Shown here one piece after another: positions 1-9,061 of a stretch of 64,000 bases of DNA. Below the pieces are notes generated by a model, which was not told the DNA's origin, ran no database searches, and saw nothing but the letters and a program-made list of their open reading frames with translations. The DNA is from Mycolicibacterium litorale (lineage in GTDB: Bacteria > Actinomycetota > Actinomycetes > Mycobacteriales > Mycobacteriaceae), in assembly GCF_010731695.1 (NCBI RefSeq), contig NZ_AP022586.1, positions 4,588,001-4,652,000 of the forward strand, read 5' to 3'. A program made the position numbers and the translations under genes. Every line of letters starts with the position of its first letter. Position 1 is the first letter of the stretch.

Positions 1-1422
1 CGGTCCGGCCTTCGGATCGAGGATGCGGTGCGGTGCGGTGGTGCGGCCGATGCGGTCGGCCAGGGAGCTGCGCGAGTTGTGGATGCCCTGGATCTGCGCG
101 TCCTTGCTGAACGGGTTGGCCACCTGCAGATCGCGCGCCTCGATCTGGCGGCGGATCACCGCGGGGTCCAGCAGCGGCCGGTCGGTCAGCGCGTTCATCT
201 TGGCGACCAGGCCGTCGAGGTCGTCGGCGACGACGAAGTCGACCCCGTGCTTCTTGAACGCCTCGACGGGACCGGGTCCACCCTTGCTGAACAACCGCTC
301 CTTGAGGAACGCGCGGCGGTCCTTGGCGGTGATGTCGGGGTTCTGCTCCGACCCGGACAGCGCGAACTCCTTCTCGATGATGCGCTGGGTCAGGATGAAC
401 CAGGAGTGGTCGTGCTCGGCGATGTCGGGGGTGGTGCGCAGGTAACGCAGCGTGCCCAACGTGTCGTAGCCGGGCAGATACGGCGCGGGCAACCGACGGC
501 CCAACGCGTCGAACCACATCGACGACGGTCCGGGCAGGATGCGGATCGCGTGGTCCGGCCAGATCGGATCCCAGTTGACGATGCCCTCGGTGTAGTGCCA
601 CATCCGGTCCCGGTTCACCAGGCGCACACCGGAATCCGCGGCGATGTCGAGCATGCGGCCGTCGACGTGGGCGGGGACGCCGGTGATCATCGACCGCGGT
701 GCGGTGCCCAGCCGGGCGGGCCAGAAGCGGCGCACGATCTCGTGGTTGGCGCCGATGCCGCCCGTCGTCACCACCACCGCCTGGGCGGAGAGTTCGAAGT
801 CGCCGACCGAGTCGCGGTTGGACGGGGCGCCGCGCACCGCACCGTCGGGGGCCAGCACGGTGCCGCGCACTCCGGTGACGGCGCCGTCGGTGTACACCAG
901 TCCGTCCACGCGGTGCCGGTGGTGGAACCGCACGAGTCCACGCCCCGCGGCGGAGTCGGCGAACGGGCCGACGATCCCGGTGCCGGTGCCCCACGCGACG
1001 TGGAAGCGGGGCACCGAGTTGCCGTGCCCGGTGGCGGTGAGATCACCGCGTTCGGCCCAGCCGACGGTCGGCAGGAACGAGATGCCGTGCCCGGTCAGGT
1101 AGTCGCGTTTCTCACCGGCGGCCCATTCGACATAGGCGCGCGCCCACTTGGCCGCCCACACGTCCTCGTCGTCGAGCCGGTCGAACGCGGCGCTGCCCTG
1201 CCAGTCGCTCCACGCGAGCTCGAAGGAGTCCTTGATGCGCATGCGGCGCTGTTCGGGGCTGTCCACCAGGAAGAGCCCACCGAACGACCAGTACGCCTGC
1301 CCGCCGAGGTTGGCGGCGTTCTCCTGGTCGACGACCGCCACCCTCTTGCCGCGGCGGGTCAACTCGTGGGTGGCGACCAGACCGGCGAGGCCCGCACCCA
1401 CCACGATGACGTCAGCGTCCAT
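1..1422 (-). CDS. FAD-binding dehydrogenase, KstD/fumarate reductase type (3' end missing)
   Basis: The first 474 codons are present; the C-terminus lies beyond the left edge. The protein opens with MDADVIVVGAGLAGLVAT, a classic FAD Rossmann motif (GxGxxG), followed by a conserved GGQAYWSFGGLF stretch and, around residue 225, VVVTTGGIGANHEIV. This layout is typical of FAD_binding_2 flavoproteins (ketosteroid dehydrogenases and fumarate reductase-like enzymes) and resembles the M. tuberculosis Rv0785 family, whose members are about 560 aa, so roughly 85 percent is visible. It lies divergent to the flavin-binding protein starting at 1467. The substrate cannot be read from sequence; steroid or other alicyclic ketone dehydrogenation is only a family-level guess. 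Confidence 0.85.
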   Translation of the reverse strand, partial: MDADVIVVGAGLAGLVATHELTRRGKRVAVVDQENAANLGGQAYWSFGGLFLVDSPEQRRMRIKDSFELAWSDWQGSAAFDRLDDEDVWAAKWARAYVEWAAGEKRDYLTGHGISFLPTVGWAERGDLTATGHGNSVPRFHVAWGTGTGIVGPFADSAAGRGLVRFHHRHRVDGLVYTDGAVTGVRGTVLAPDGAVRGAPSNRDSVGDFELSAQAVVVTTGGIGANHEIVRRFWPARLGTAPRSMITGVPAHVDGRMLDIAADSGVRLVNRDRMWHYTEGIVNWDPIWPDHAIRILPGPSSMWFDALGRRLPAPYLPGYDTLGTLRYLRTTPDIAEHDHSWFILTQRIIEKEFALSGSEQNPDITAKDRRAFLKERLFSKGGPGPVEAFKKHGVDFVVADDLDGLVAKMNALTDRPLLDPAVIRRQIEARDLQVANPFSKDAQIQGIHNSRSSLADRIGRTTAPHRILDPKAGP

Positions 1423-1466
1423 GGGACTCAAGATATCGGTTGCCGCCGGTGCGACGGCCTGGATGA

Positions 1467-2090
1467 ATGGCAGCCGTGACGACATCACCGTTGAGCCGAT
1501 TGACCCGTAAGCCGGACCGCGGGCAGGACCTCGCCCTGGTGCACGAGGTCTTCGACACCGCGATGGTGGCGACCGTCTCGACAGTGCTGGACGATGAGCC
1601 GTGGGCGGTGCCGATGCTCGTCGCACGCGAGGGGGACCGGCTGCTGCTGCACGGGTCGACCGGCGCGGGCGCGCTGCGCCACGTCGCGGCGGGGGCGAAG
1701 GTGTGTGTGAGCGCTTTCGTGTTCGACGCGCTGGTGATCGCCGAGCGGCAGTTCGACCACTCGGCGAACTATCGCTCCGCGGTGGTCCGTGGGGTCTGCC
1801 GGGTGGTGGACGGCGACGAGGCGCCGGGGCTGCTCGACCGGTTCACCGAGGCGCTGATCCCGGGCCGCGCGGCGGAATGCCCGCCGCATTCGGCGAAGGA
1901 ACTGGCGTCGACTCTGCTGCTCGAGGTGCCGATCGTCGACGGGCAGTGGGTGGCCAAGGCGAGGAGCGGCCCGGCGTCCGAGGGCGCCGCGTGGACCGGG
2001 GTGGTGCCCGTCTCGACCCGTTACGGGGCGCCGGTGTCCGATTCGCCGCTTCCGGTTCCGCCGTCGGTGCAGCGGCTCATCGACCGGTGA
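1467..2090 (+). CDS. FMN-binding split-barrel (pyridoxamine 5'-phosphate oxidase-like) family protein
   Basis: A 207-aa soluble protein with the pattern of the Pyridox_ox_2 / NimA-like split barrel. After a short basic leader (RLTRKPDRG) it has the strand pair VATVSTVLDDEPWAVPMLV, a turn with LLLHGSTGAGALRH, and CVSAFVFDALVIAERQFDHSANYRSAVVRG, where flavin phosphate and ribityl contacts usually lie. Such proteins bind FMN, heme or F420 and often act as small-molecule reductases; substrate is unknown. The ATG at 1467 is divergent to the FAD dehydrogenase, 44 bp away, so the two may share control. The 3' end overlaps the convergent MmpS-like gene by 14 nt. Confidence 0.8.
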   Translation: MAAVTTSPLSRLTRKPDRGQDLALVHEVFDTAMVATVSTVLDDEPWAVPMLVAREGDRLLLHGSTGAGALRHVAAGAKVCVSAFVFDALVIAERQFDHSANYRSAVVRGVCRVVDGDEAPGLLDRFTEALIPGRAAECPPHSAKELASTLLLEVPIVDGQWVAKARSGPASEGAAWTGVVPVSTRYGAPVSDSPLPVPPSVQRLIDR

Positions 2091-2454
2091 GCCCTCCGGT
2101 GCACTGGGTGTACCCGCCGCTCAGCCCGTCCAGCGCGATCAGCATGCCGTCAGCGGTGATGCGGCACGTCACGTCCCCGGACGACGATCCGGTACGGCCC
2201 GCGCTCAGCGACAGGAAGCGGGCGGCCAGCGGCACCGTGAACTGCCGCCGCCACGGGAGGGTGACCAGCGTCGGCGCGGACAGCGCGCCGTCGGAATCCT
2301 CGTAGCGGATCTCCACCGCGCCGGCGGAACCGGTCACCTCGTAGGTGACGGCGACCTCCTGCGGATCGTCGCGCAGCGTCCACGCGGCCGATGCGGCGAA
2401 CAGCACCAGCGCGACCACCAGCGAGCCGCGCAGCCACCGGATTCGACGCGCCAT
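2077..2454 (-). CDS. MmpS-like membrane-anchored protein (orphan)
   Basis: 125 aa with one N-terminal membrane segment (about residues 7-24) followed by a beta-rich extracytoplasmic domain: VTYEVTGSAGAVEIRYEDSDG, LPWRRQFTVPL, DVTCRITADG. These match the MmpS fold (compare [18 protein letters not shown] and ITCRITVDG in the MmpS at 24223). The ATG at 2454 is preceded by a strong Shine-Dalgarno (AGGAGG) 8 nt upstream, so it is preferred over the longer frame. Unlike mmpS4/mmpS5, no mmpL gene is adjacent, hence orphan. A role as an accessory to a distant MmpL transporter is inference. Confidence 0.7.
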   Translation of the reverse strand: MARRIRWLRGSLVVALVLFAASAAWTLRDDPQEVAVTYEVTGSAGAVEIRYEDSDGALSAPTLVTLPWRRQFTVPLAARFLSLSAGRTGSSSGDVTCRITADGMLIALDGLSGGYTQCTGGLTGR

Positions 2455-2588
2455 CGGAGGCCTCCTCACCAGTGTCGAGGGTAGGCCTCACCAGGCTGCG
2501 GGCAGGCCGCAGCGGTATGGTGGCGCTTTCCGGGGGGATCGCGGCCGCCACGCCGCGTCTGTCGTCATGCAGTCAAGAGGAGCAACCG

Positions 2589-3482
2589 TTGCCCCTGAAC
2601 ACCGTCGCGCTCGAACTCGTGGCGCCGAATGTCGAACGAGGCCGCGAGCATGCGCTCGAAGATGCCCACAAGGTGCTCCGTTGCTCGGCCGAGGCCGGTA
2701 TCGAGGGTCGCATCGGCCACGTCATGATCCCCGGGATGATCGAGGAGGACAGCGGCCGTCCCATCGAGATGAAACCCAAGATGGACGTGCTCGAGTTCTG
2801 GCAGATCATCAAGCCGGAGCTGCCGGGTGTGCGCGGGCTGTGCACGCAGGTCACCGCGTTCCTCGACGAGACCGCGCTGCGGTCCCGGCTGACCGAGCTG
2901 AGTTCGGCCGGCTTCGACGGCATCGCGTTCGTCGGCGTGCCGCGGACGATGAACGACGGGGAGGGCAGCGGCGTCGCCCCGACCGATGCACTGTCGCTCT
3001 ACGAGGATCTGGTGCCGAACCGCGGTGCCATCCTGATCCCGACCCGCGACGGTGAGCAGGGCCGCTTCACGTTCAAGTGCAAGCAGGGCGCGACCTACGG
3101 GATGACGCAGCTGCTGTACTCCGACGCGATCGTCGGATTCCTCGAGGAGTTCGCGGCGAGCAACGAGTACCGCCCGGAGATCCTGCTGTCGTTCGGGTTC
3201 GTGCCGAAGATGGAGAGCCGCGTCGGGCTCATCAACTGGCTGATCCAGGATCCGGGTAACGCCGCGGTCGCCGCGGAGCAGGAGTTCGTCAAGACGCTTG
3301 CCGCCAGCGAGCCGGCCGACAAGCGGCGGATGCTGCTCGACCTGTACAAACGGGTGATCGACGGTGTCGCGGACCTGGGCTTCCCGCTCAGCGTCCACCT
3401 GGAGGCGACCTACGGGGTGTCCACGCCGGCGTTCGAGACGTTCGCCGAGATGCTGGAGTACTGGTCGCCCGGCACTGCATGA
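2589..3482 (+). CDS. Mycobacterial-type methylenetetrahydrofolate reductase
   Basis: 297 aa, from a TTG start at 2589 preceded by AAGAGGAG about 6 nt upstream; the in-frame upstream extension is low-quality and has no ribosome site. The sequence (LPLNTVALELVAPNVERG, IPGMIEEDSGRPIEMKPKMD, CTQVTAFLDE, LIPTRDGEQGRFTFKCKQG, GMTQLLYSDAIVGFL) corresponds to the short, non-canonical MTHFR family typified by Rv2172c and its M. smegmatis homologues, about 300 aa and distinct from MetF. The expected reaction is reduction of 5,10-methylene-THF to 5-methyl-THF for methionine synthesis. It is followed 22 bp later by hrpA, with no obvious functional link. Family assignment is from memory of the sequence; the start call is strong. 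Confidence 0.75.
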   Translation: MPLNTVALELVAPNVERGREHALEDAHKVLRCSAEAGIEGRIGHVMIPGMIEEDSGRPIEMKPKMDVLEFWQIIKPELPGVRGLCTQVTAFLDETALRSRLTELSSAGFDGIAFVGVPRTMNDGEGSGVAPTDALSLYEDLVPNRGAILIPTRDGEQGRFTFKCKQGATYGMTQLLYSDAIVGFLEEFAASNEYRPEILLSFGFVPKMESRVGLINWLIQDPGNAAVAAEQEFVKTLAASEPADKRRMLLDLYKRVIDGVADLGFPLSVHLEATYGVSTPAFETFAEMLEYWSPGTA

Positions 3483-3491
3483 CGCGGCCCG

Positions 3492-3497
3492 TATCCT
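3492..3497 (+). promoter_or_regulatory. Candidate -10 (TATCCT) for leaderless hrpA
   Basis: TATCCT fits the mycobacterial TANNNT -10 and ends 8 nt before the GTG at 3505, so transcription would begin at the start codon. No Shine-Dalgarno precedes that GTG, which supports a leaderless start. There is no clear -35. Confidence 0.35.
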
Positions 3498-3504
3498 GGC
3501 GCGA

Positions 3505-6500
3505 GTGTCCGAACCGTCCGTCCGTGAGCTGCGCAGCCGCCTGGACGGTCTGACCTACCGCGACGCCGCCCGCCTCGGCCGCCGGCTCAGACAGGCCAAA
3601 CCCGGGGCGCTCGCGCCGATCGCCGAGCAGATCAGCGCCGCCGAGGCGCTGATCGCCACCCGGTTGGCGGCCGTGCCCGCGATCAGCTACCCCGACCTTC
3701 CGGTCAGCGAACGCCGCGACGAGATCGCCAAGGCCATCACCGAGAACCAGGTGATCGTCGTCGCCGGCGAGACCGGATCCGGCAAGACCACCCAGCTGCC
3801 GAAGATCTGCCTGGAACTCGGGCGCGGCATCCGCGGCACGATCGGTCACACCCAGCCCCGTCGCCTCGCGGCGCGCACCGTCGCCCAGCGCATCGCCGAC
3901 GAACTGGGCACTCCGCTCGGAGACGCCGTCGGCTACACCGTGCGGTTCACCGACCAGGCCTCCGACCGAACGCTGGTCAAGCTGATGACCGACGGCATCC
4001 TGCTCGCCGAGATCCAGCGCGACCGCCGGTTGCTGCGCTACGACACCCTCATCCTCGACGAGGCCCACGAGCGCAGCCTCAACATCGACTTCCTGCTCGG
4101 CTACCTGCGCGAGCTGCTGCCGCGCCGGCCCGACCTCAAGGTCATCGTCACCTCCGCGACGATCGAGCCCGAGCGGTTCGCCGCGCACTTTCATGGCGCG
4201 CCCATCGTCGAGGTGTCCGGCCGCACGTATCCGGTGGAGATCCGGTACCGGCCGCTGGAGGTACCGATCATCGACGACTCGACGGAGGACCCGGACGATC
4301 CGGACCACGAAGTCGTCCGCACCGAACTCCGCGACCCGACCGACGCGATCGTCGACGCCGTGCGTGAACTCGAGGCCGAACCGCCCGGCGACGTGCTGGT
4401 TTTCCTGTCCGGTGAACGTGAGATCCGTGACACCGCCGAGGTGCTGCGCGGTGAGCTGGGCCCGACGACGGAGGTGCTGCCGCTCTACGCGCGCCTGCCC
4501 ACCGCCGACCAGCAGAAGGTGTTCGCCCCGCACACCGGGCGCCGCGTCGTGCTGTCGACCAACGTCGCCGAGACATCGCTGACGGTCCCGGGCATCCGCT
4601 ACGTCGTCGACCCGGGTACCGCGCGCATCTCCCGCTACAGCCGTCGCACCAAGGTGCAGCGGCTGCCGATCGAGCCGATCTCGCAGGCGTCGGCCGCCCA
4701 GCGCGCCGGCCGGTCGGGCCGCACCGCCCCGGGCGTGTGTATCCGGCTGTACTCCGAGAAGGACTTCGAGGGCAGACCGCGCTACACCGATCCGGAGATC
4801 CTGCGCACCAACCTCGCGGCGGTGATCCTGCAGATGGCCGCGCTCGGCCTCGGGGACGTCGAGGAGTTCCCGTTCCTGGACCCGCCGGAGAAACGCAGCA
4901 TCCGCGACGGCGTGACCCTGCTGCAGGAGCTCGGCGCGTTCGACCTGCAGGGGACGCTCACCGACATCGGGCGCCGGCTGGCGCGGCTGCCGCTCGACCC
5001 GCGGATCGGCCGGATGATCCTGCAGGCCGACACCGAAGGCTGCGTGCGCGAGGTGCTGGTGCTCGCGGCCGCGCTGTCGATCCCCGATCCGCGGGAGCGC
5101 CCCGTCGACCGCGAGGACGCCGCCCGCCAGAAGCACGCCCGGTTCGCCGACGAGCACTCCGATTTCATCTCCTACCTCAACCTGTGGCGGTACCTCGGCG
5201 AGCAACGAAAAGAGCGCTCCGGCAGCTCTTTCCGGCGGATGTGCCGCGAGGAGTTCCTGCACTACCTGCGGATCCGCGAGTGGCAGGACCTGACCGGCCA
5301 GCTGCGCACCATCGCCCGCGACCTCGGCATCCGCGAATCCGACGAACCCGCACCGCCGGCCAGCGTGCACGCCGCGCTGCTGGCCGGGCTGCTGTCGCAT
5401 GTCGGGCTGCGCGACGGGGACGGACGCGACTATCAGGGCGCGCGGAACTCGCGATTCGTCCTGGCGCCCGGTTCGGTGCTGACCAAGCGGCCGCCGCGCT
5501 GGATCGTCGTCGCGGACCTGGTGGAGACCAGCCGGCTGTTCGGCCGCATCGGCGCGCGCATCGATCCCGACACCGTCGAGCGGATCGCCGGAGATCTGGT
5601 GCAGCGCACCCACAGTGAACCGCACTGGGACGCCGAACGCGGTGCGGTGATGGGGTTCGAGCGGGTCACGCTCTACGGGCTGCCGCTGGTGGCGCGCCGC
5701 CGCGTCAACTACGCGCAGATCGACCCGGAACTGGCGCGCGAACTGTTCATCCGCCACGCCCTGGTCGAAGGCGACTGGCAGACCAAACACCATTTCTTCC
5801 GCGACAACGCGCGGCTGCGTGAGGAACTCGAAGAGGTCGAGGAGCGGGCCCGCCGGCGCGATCTGCTGGTCGGCGACGAAGAGGTGTTCGCGTACTACAA
5901 CTCGCGCATCCCCGAAAACATCGTCTCGGCACGGCATTTCGACGCGTGGTGGCGTAAGCAGCGGCACAGGACGCCTCATCTGTTGACGATGACGCGCGAC
6001 GACCTGTTGCGGTCCGACGGCGCCGAGGAACTGCCCGACCAGTGGCAAGCCGGGGACCTCGCGCTGCCGCTGACCTACCGCTTCGAACCCGGTGCGGCCG
6101 ACGACGGCATCACGGTGCACGTGCCCGTCGAGGTGCTGGCCCGCCTCGGCGGTGACGAGTTCGCCTGGCATGTGCCGGCTTTGCGTGAGGAGCTGGTCAC
6201 CGCGCTGATCAAGTCGCTACCGAAGGAGCTGCGCCGCAACTTCGTTCCCGTGCCGGACACCGCGCGGGACGTGCTGCGAACGATCGATCCGGCCAGCGGA
6301 CCGCTGCTGAAGAGCCTGCAGCACGAACTGTGGCGGCGCAGCGGTGTGACGGTGCCGCTCGACGCGTTCGACCTCGAGAAGATTCCGGCGCATCTGCGGG
6401 TGACGTTCGCGGTCGAGAAGGACGGCGCCGAGGTGGCGCGGGGCAAGGATCTGGAGACGCTGCAGGAGCAGTTGGCCGCACCGGTGCGGGCCGCCGTCGC

Positions 6501-7386
6501 GCGTGCGGTGGCCGACGGGCTGGAGCGGAGCGGGCTGCGCACCTGGCCGGACGACCTCGACGACGTGCCCCGCACGGTCGAGAACACCACTGGCGGGCAT
6601 CGGGTCCGGGGCTATCCGGCGTTCGTCGACGCGGGCGGTGCGGTCGACGTGCGGGTCTTCGCGACGCCGGCCGAGCAGCGCGCCGCGATGGGTCCCGGGA
6701 TCCGGCGGCTGTTGCGGTTGGCGGCGCCGTCGCCGGTCAAGAACGTGGAGCGCGCGCTGGACACCCGGCGCCGGTTGGTGCTCGGCGCGAACCCGGACGG
6801 ATCGCTGGGTGCGCTGATCGAAGACTGTGCGGATGCGGCGGTGGATGCGCTTGTCCGCGAGCCGGTGTGGACGAGGGCAGAGTTCGATGCGCTGCGGCAG
6901 CGGGTGGCGACGGCGTTGGTGCCGACGACGCTCGACATCGTGGCCCGGGTGGAGAAGGTGCTGGCCGCCGCGCAACAGGCGCAGGTGGCGCTGCCGGCCA
7001 AGCCCCCGCCCACGCAGGCCGAGGCGATCGCCGACGTCCGCGCGCAGCTCGCGGCGCTGCTCCCGAAGGGCTTCGTCACCGCGACGGGGGTGGCGCACCT
7101 GGCCGACCTGACCCGGTACCTCACCGCGATCGGTCGCCGCCTCGAGCGACTGCCGCATGCCACCGGCGCCGACCGCGAACGGATGGCGCGGGTGCACGCC
7201 GTGCAGGAAGCCTATGACGAACTACGACAGTCGCTTTCGCCGAGCCGCGCCGCCGCCGAGGACGTCCGGGACATCGGGCGGATGATCCAAGAGCTACGCG
7301 TCAGCCTGTGGGCGCAGCAGCTCGGTACGGCGCGACCCGTCAGCGAGCAGCGGATCTACCGGGCGATCGACGCGGTCACGCCGTAG
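3505..7386 (+). CDS. hrpA: ATP-dependent RNA helicase HrpA (DEAH box)
   Basis: 1293 aa, the usual length of bacterial HrpA. N-terminal motor: Walker A GETGSGKTT (88-96), motif Ia TQPRRLAART, DEAHERS (185-191), TSATIEPERF, then the C-terminal RecA lobe ending in QRAGRSGRT. The helicase-associated and OB regions follow, then the long HrpA-specific DUF3418 C-terminus. It should unwind or remodel structured RNA; E. coli HrpA is linked to mRNA processing and ribosome rescue. The GTG at 3505 begins MSEPSVRELRSRL and matches the family N-terminus; the frame is open further upstream but overlaps the MTHFR gene. The TAG stop lies inside a large inverted repeat shared with the convergent oxidoreductase gene. 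Confidence 0.95.
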   Translation: MSEPSVRELRSRLDGLTYRDAARLGRRLRQAKPGALAPIAEQISAAEALIATRLAAVPAISYPDLPVSERRDEIAKAITENQVIVVAGETGSGKTTQLPKICLELGRGIRGTIGHTQPRRLAARTVAQRIADELGTPLGDAVGYTVRFTDQASDRTLVKLMTDGILLAEIQRDRRLLRYDTLILDEAHERSLNIDFLLGYLRELLPRRPDLKVIVTSATIEPERFAAHFHGAPIVEVSGRTYPVEIRYRPLEVPIIDDSTEDPDDPDHEVVRTELRDPTDAIVDAVRELEAEPPGDVLVFLSGEREIRDTAEVLRGELGPTTEVLPLYARLPTADQQKVFAPHTGRRVVLSTNVAETSLTVPGIRYVVDPGTARISRYSRRTKVQRLPIEPISQASAAQRAGRSGRTAPGVCIRLYSEKDFEGRPRYTDPEILRTNLAAVILQMAALGLGDVEEFPFLDPPEKRSIRDGVTLLQELGAFDLQGTLTDIGRRLARLPLDPRIGRMILQADTEGCVREVLVLAAALSIPDPRERPVDREDAARQKHARFADEHSDFISYLNLWRYLGEQRKERSGSSFRRMCREEFLHYLRIREWQDLTGQLRTIARDLGIRESDEPAPPASVHAALLAGLLSHVGLRDGDGRDYQGARNSRFVLAPGSVLTKRPPRWIVVADLVETSRLFGRIGARIDPDTVERIAGDLVQRTHSEPHWDAERGAVMGFERVTLYGLPLVARRRVNYAQIDPELARELFIRHALVEGDWQTKHHFFRDNARLREELEEVEERARRRDLLVGDEEVFAYYNSRIPENIVSARHFDAWWRKQRHRTPHLLTMTRDDLLRSDGAEELPDQWQAGDLALPLTYRFEPGAADDGITVHVPVEVLARLGGDEFAWHVPALREELVTALIKSLPKELRRNFVPVPDTARDVLRTIDPASGPLLKSLQHELWRRSGVTVPLDAFDLEKIPAHLRVTFAVEKDGAEVARGKDLETLQEQLAAPVRAAVARAVADGLERSGLRTWPDDLDDVPRTVENTTGGHRVRGYPAFVDAGGAVDVRVFATPAEQRAAMGPGIRRLLRLAAPSPVKNVERALDTRRRLVLGANPDGSLGALIEDCADAAVDALVREPVWTRAEFDALRQRVATALVPTTLDIVARVEKVLAAAQQAQVALPAKPPPTQAEAIADVRAQLAALLPKGFVTATGVAHLADLTRYLTAIGRRLERLPHATGADRERMARVHAVQEAYDELRQSLSPSRAAAEDVRDIGRMIQELRVSLWAQQLGTARPVSEQRIYRAIDAVTP

Positions 7387-7441
7387 CGATTTGTGCACGA
7401 TTACGCGCGGTGGGCGCTCGTTATCGTGCACAAATCGCTAC
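7383..7441. terminator. Long inverted repeat spanning both convergent stop codons
   Basis: Arms 7383-7401 and 7423-7441 are a perfect 19-bp inverted repeat (core GATTTGTGCACGAT / ATCGTGCACAAATC). After one T/T mismatch three more pairs form (7403-7405 with 7419-7421), leaving a 13-nt loop. The hrpA stop TAG (7384-7386) is in the left arm and the stop of the minus-strand oxidoreductase (7438-7440) in the right arm. It could be a bidirectional terminator or a dispersed palindromic element inserted between the genes. It lacks a U-tract. Confidence 0.6.
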
Positions 7442-8373
7442 TCGGGCGGGTACGGCATCCCGAACTGCTCCGAGAGCAGGCTCTGCGCGATGATCATCGC
7501 CGCCTGGGCTCCTGCGGCGATCGCGCCCGCGACGTACGGCTGCTCGGTGCAGACGTCGCCTGCGGCGAACACCGTCGAGGTCGAGGTGCGGTGCAGTGCG
7601 TCGATGCCGATGGTGTCCACCGCCAGCGGGCCCGGCGTGCACGAGGCGCCCAGTTGTTCGGCGAGTTGCGAGCGCTGCCGCAGCGGCGCCTCCACCAGCA
7701 GCCCGTCGCGTTCCAGCCGGGTGCCGTCGGCGAAGGCGATCGCGGTCAGCCGACCGTCGGTGCCCTCCAGTTCGGCGATCCGGCGGTCGTCGATCGTGAC
7801 TCCGGCGGACTTCAGCTGGTCGAAGTCGGTGCCGTCGAGTTCCGGGTTGCCGTCGGTCAGCAGTACCACGTCGTCACTCCACCCGCGCAACATCAGCGCC
7901 GCATGGATCGCCTCGTCGCCGGTCGCCAGAGACGCCAGCCGCTTGTCCCGCATCTCCCAGCCGTGACAGAACGGGCACTGGAACACCGACTTACCCCACA
8001 GCGGTTCGAGGCCGGGCAGCTCCGGCGGGCAGTACTGCATCCCGGTGGCCAGCAGCACTCGGCGGGTGGTGATCCGATCACCGCCGTCGAGGTCGAGGAC
8101 GAAGCCGTCGTCCTGCGGGGCGCCCTGCACCACCGAGCCTTCTCGGAACTCGACCGTCGGATACGCCTTGAGCTCGTTGCGCCCGGTCTCGTACAGCTCG
8201 GCGGGCGGACGCTGGTCGAACCCGAGCAGCCCCCCGATGCCCTCGGAGAACCGGTTGCTCTGCTCGCCCGCGTCGACCAGCAGGGTGCGCCGCCGCGCCC
8301 GTCCCAGGACCAACGTGGCGCTCAGCCCAGCGGCGCCACCACCGACGACGACGCATTCCCATTCGTGTGTCAT
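7438..8373 (-). CDS. Thioredoxin reductase-like NAD(P)/FAD oxidoreductase
   Basis: 311 aa, the size of low-molecular-weight thioredoxin reductases. FAD motif VVVGGGAAGLSATL (8-21), redox pair C133-P-F-C136 in FQCPFCHGWE, and C-terminal FAD motif FAAGDV (269-274). The spacing of domains is TrxR-like, but CPFC plus the following HGWE is typical of the TrxR-like oxidoreductase subfamily found near diverse pathways (including DepH/GliT-like proteins) rather than of housekeeping TrxB (CATC). It is the last gene of the run from 11499: 39 bp after upp, same strand, so probably co-transcribed with the uracil-degradation genes. Its partner disulfide or substrate is unknown. Confidence 0.85.
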   Translation of the reverse strand: MTHEWECVVVGGGAAGLSATLVLGRARRRTLLVDAGEQSNRFSEGIGGLLGFDQRPPAELYETGRNELKAYPTVEFREGSVVQGAPQDDGFVLDLDGGDRITTRRVLLATGMQYCPPELPGLEPLWGKSVFQCPFCHGWEMRDKRLASLATGDEAIHAALMLRGWSDDVVLLTDGNPELDGTDFDQLKSAGVTIDDRRIAELEGTDGRLTAIAFADGTRLERDGLLVEAPLRQRSQLAEQLGASCTPGPLAVDTIGIDALHRTSTSTVFAAGDVCTEQPYVAGAIAAGAQAAMIIAQSLLSEQFGMPYPPE

Positions 8374-8412
8374 TGTGTCGAGCGATTCCCTGGCCGGGGG
8401 TTGATCAAACGG

Positions 8413-9042
8413 CTACTTCGTGCCGAAGATCCGGTCGCCCGCGTCGCCGAGCCCCGGGACGATGTAGCCGTGCTCGTCGAGCTGGCGATCGATGGCCGCG
8501 GTGTAGATCGGCACGTCGGGATGGGCCTCCTGCATCGCCGCAATCCCCTCCGGACAGGTGAGCAGGCAGACGAACTTGATCGACTTCGGACCGCACTCCT
8601 TGAGCCGGTCCACCGCCGCCACCGCGGAGTGGCCGGTGGCCAGCATCGGATCGACCACGACGACGTCGCGTTCCTCCATGCCCGCCGGCATCTTGAAGTA
8701 GTACTCGACGGCCACGAGCGTCTTCGGGTCGCGATAGAGCCCGATGTGGCCGACTCGCGCGCCGGGCACCACGGCCAGCATGCCGTCGAGGATGCCGGTG
8801 CCCGCCCGCAGGATCGACACGAACACGAGCTTCTTGCCGTCGATGACCTTGCCGACGGTGGTCTCCAGCGGGGTCTCCACCTCGAAGTCCTGGGTCGGGA
8901 TGTCGCGCAGCACCTCGTAGGCCATCAGTGCGGAGATCTCGTGCAGCAGCTGGCGGAAGCTGTGCGTCGAGGCGTCCTTACGGCGCAGGAGCGTCAGCTT
9001 GTGCGCCACCAGCGGGTGGTCGACGAGGTGGACTTCGCCCAT
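8413..9042 (-). CDS. upp: Uracil phosphoribosyltransferase
   Basis: 209 aa, full length. Converts uracil and PRPP to UMP. The PRPP-binding loop [10 protein letters not shown] is at 131-140 and the uracil-binding C-terminus [17 protein letters not shown] is intact; [15 protein letters not shown] is also a signature. The start has a good ribosome site (AGGAGCAGAC before ATG). It sits 19 bp after the URC4 gene and 39 bp before the TrxR-like gene. In yeast the URC pathway begins with a UPRTase (Urc6), so here Upp may serve uracil breakdown as well as salvage; that role is inferred from context. Confidence 0.95.
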   Translation of the reverse strand: MGEVHLVDHPLVAHKLTLLRRKDASTHSFRQLLHEISALMAYEVLRDIPTQDFEVETPLETTVGKVIDGKKLVFVSILRAGTGILDGMLAVVPGARVGHIGLYRDPKTLVAVEYYFKMPAGMEERDVVVVDPMLATGHSAVAAVDRLKECGPKSIKFVCLLTCPEGIAAMQEAHPDVPIYTAAIDRQLDEHGYIVPGLGDAGDRIFGTK

Positions 9043-9061
9043 GTCTGCTCCTGTTCTGCGG

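Noticed and set aside
28..1479. Plus-strand 483-codon open frame opposite the FAD dehydrogenase
   Set aside because: The minus-strand frame gives a clear FAD flavoprotein; this is a high-GC antisense shadow.
3388..6171. Minus-strand 927-codon open frame
   Set aside because: Antisense to hrpA; composition is Arg/Gln/Asp/His-rich junk with no motif.
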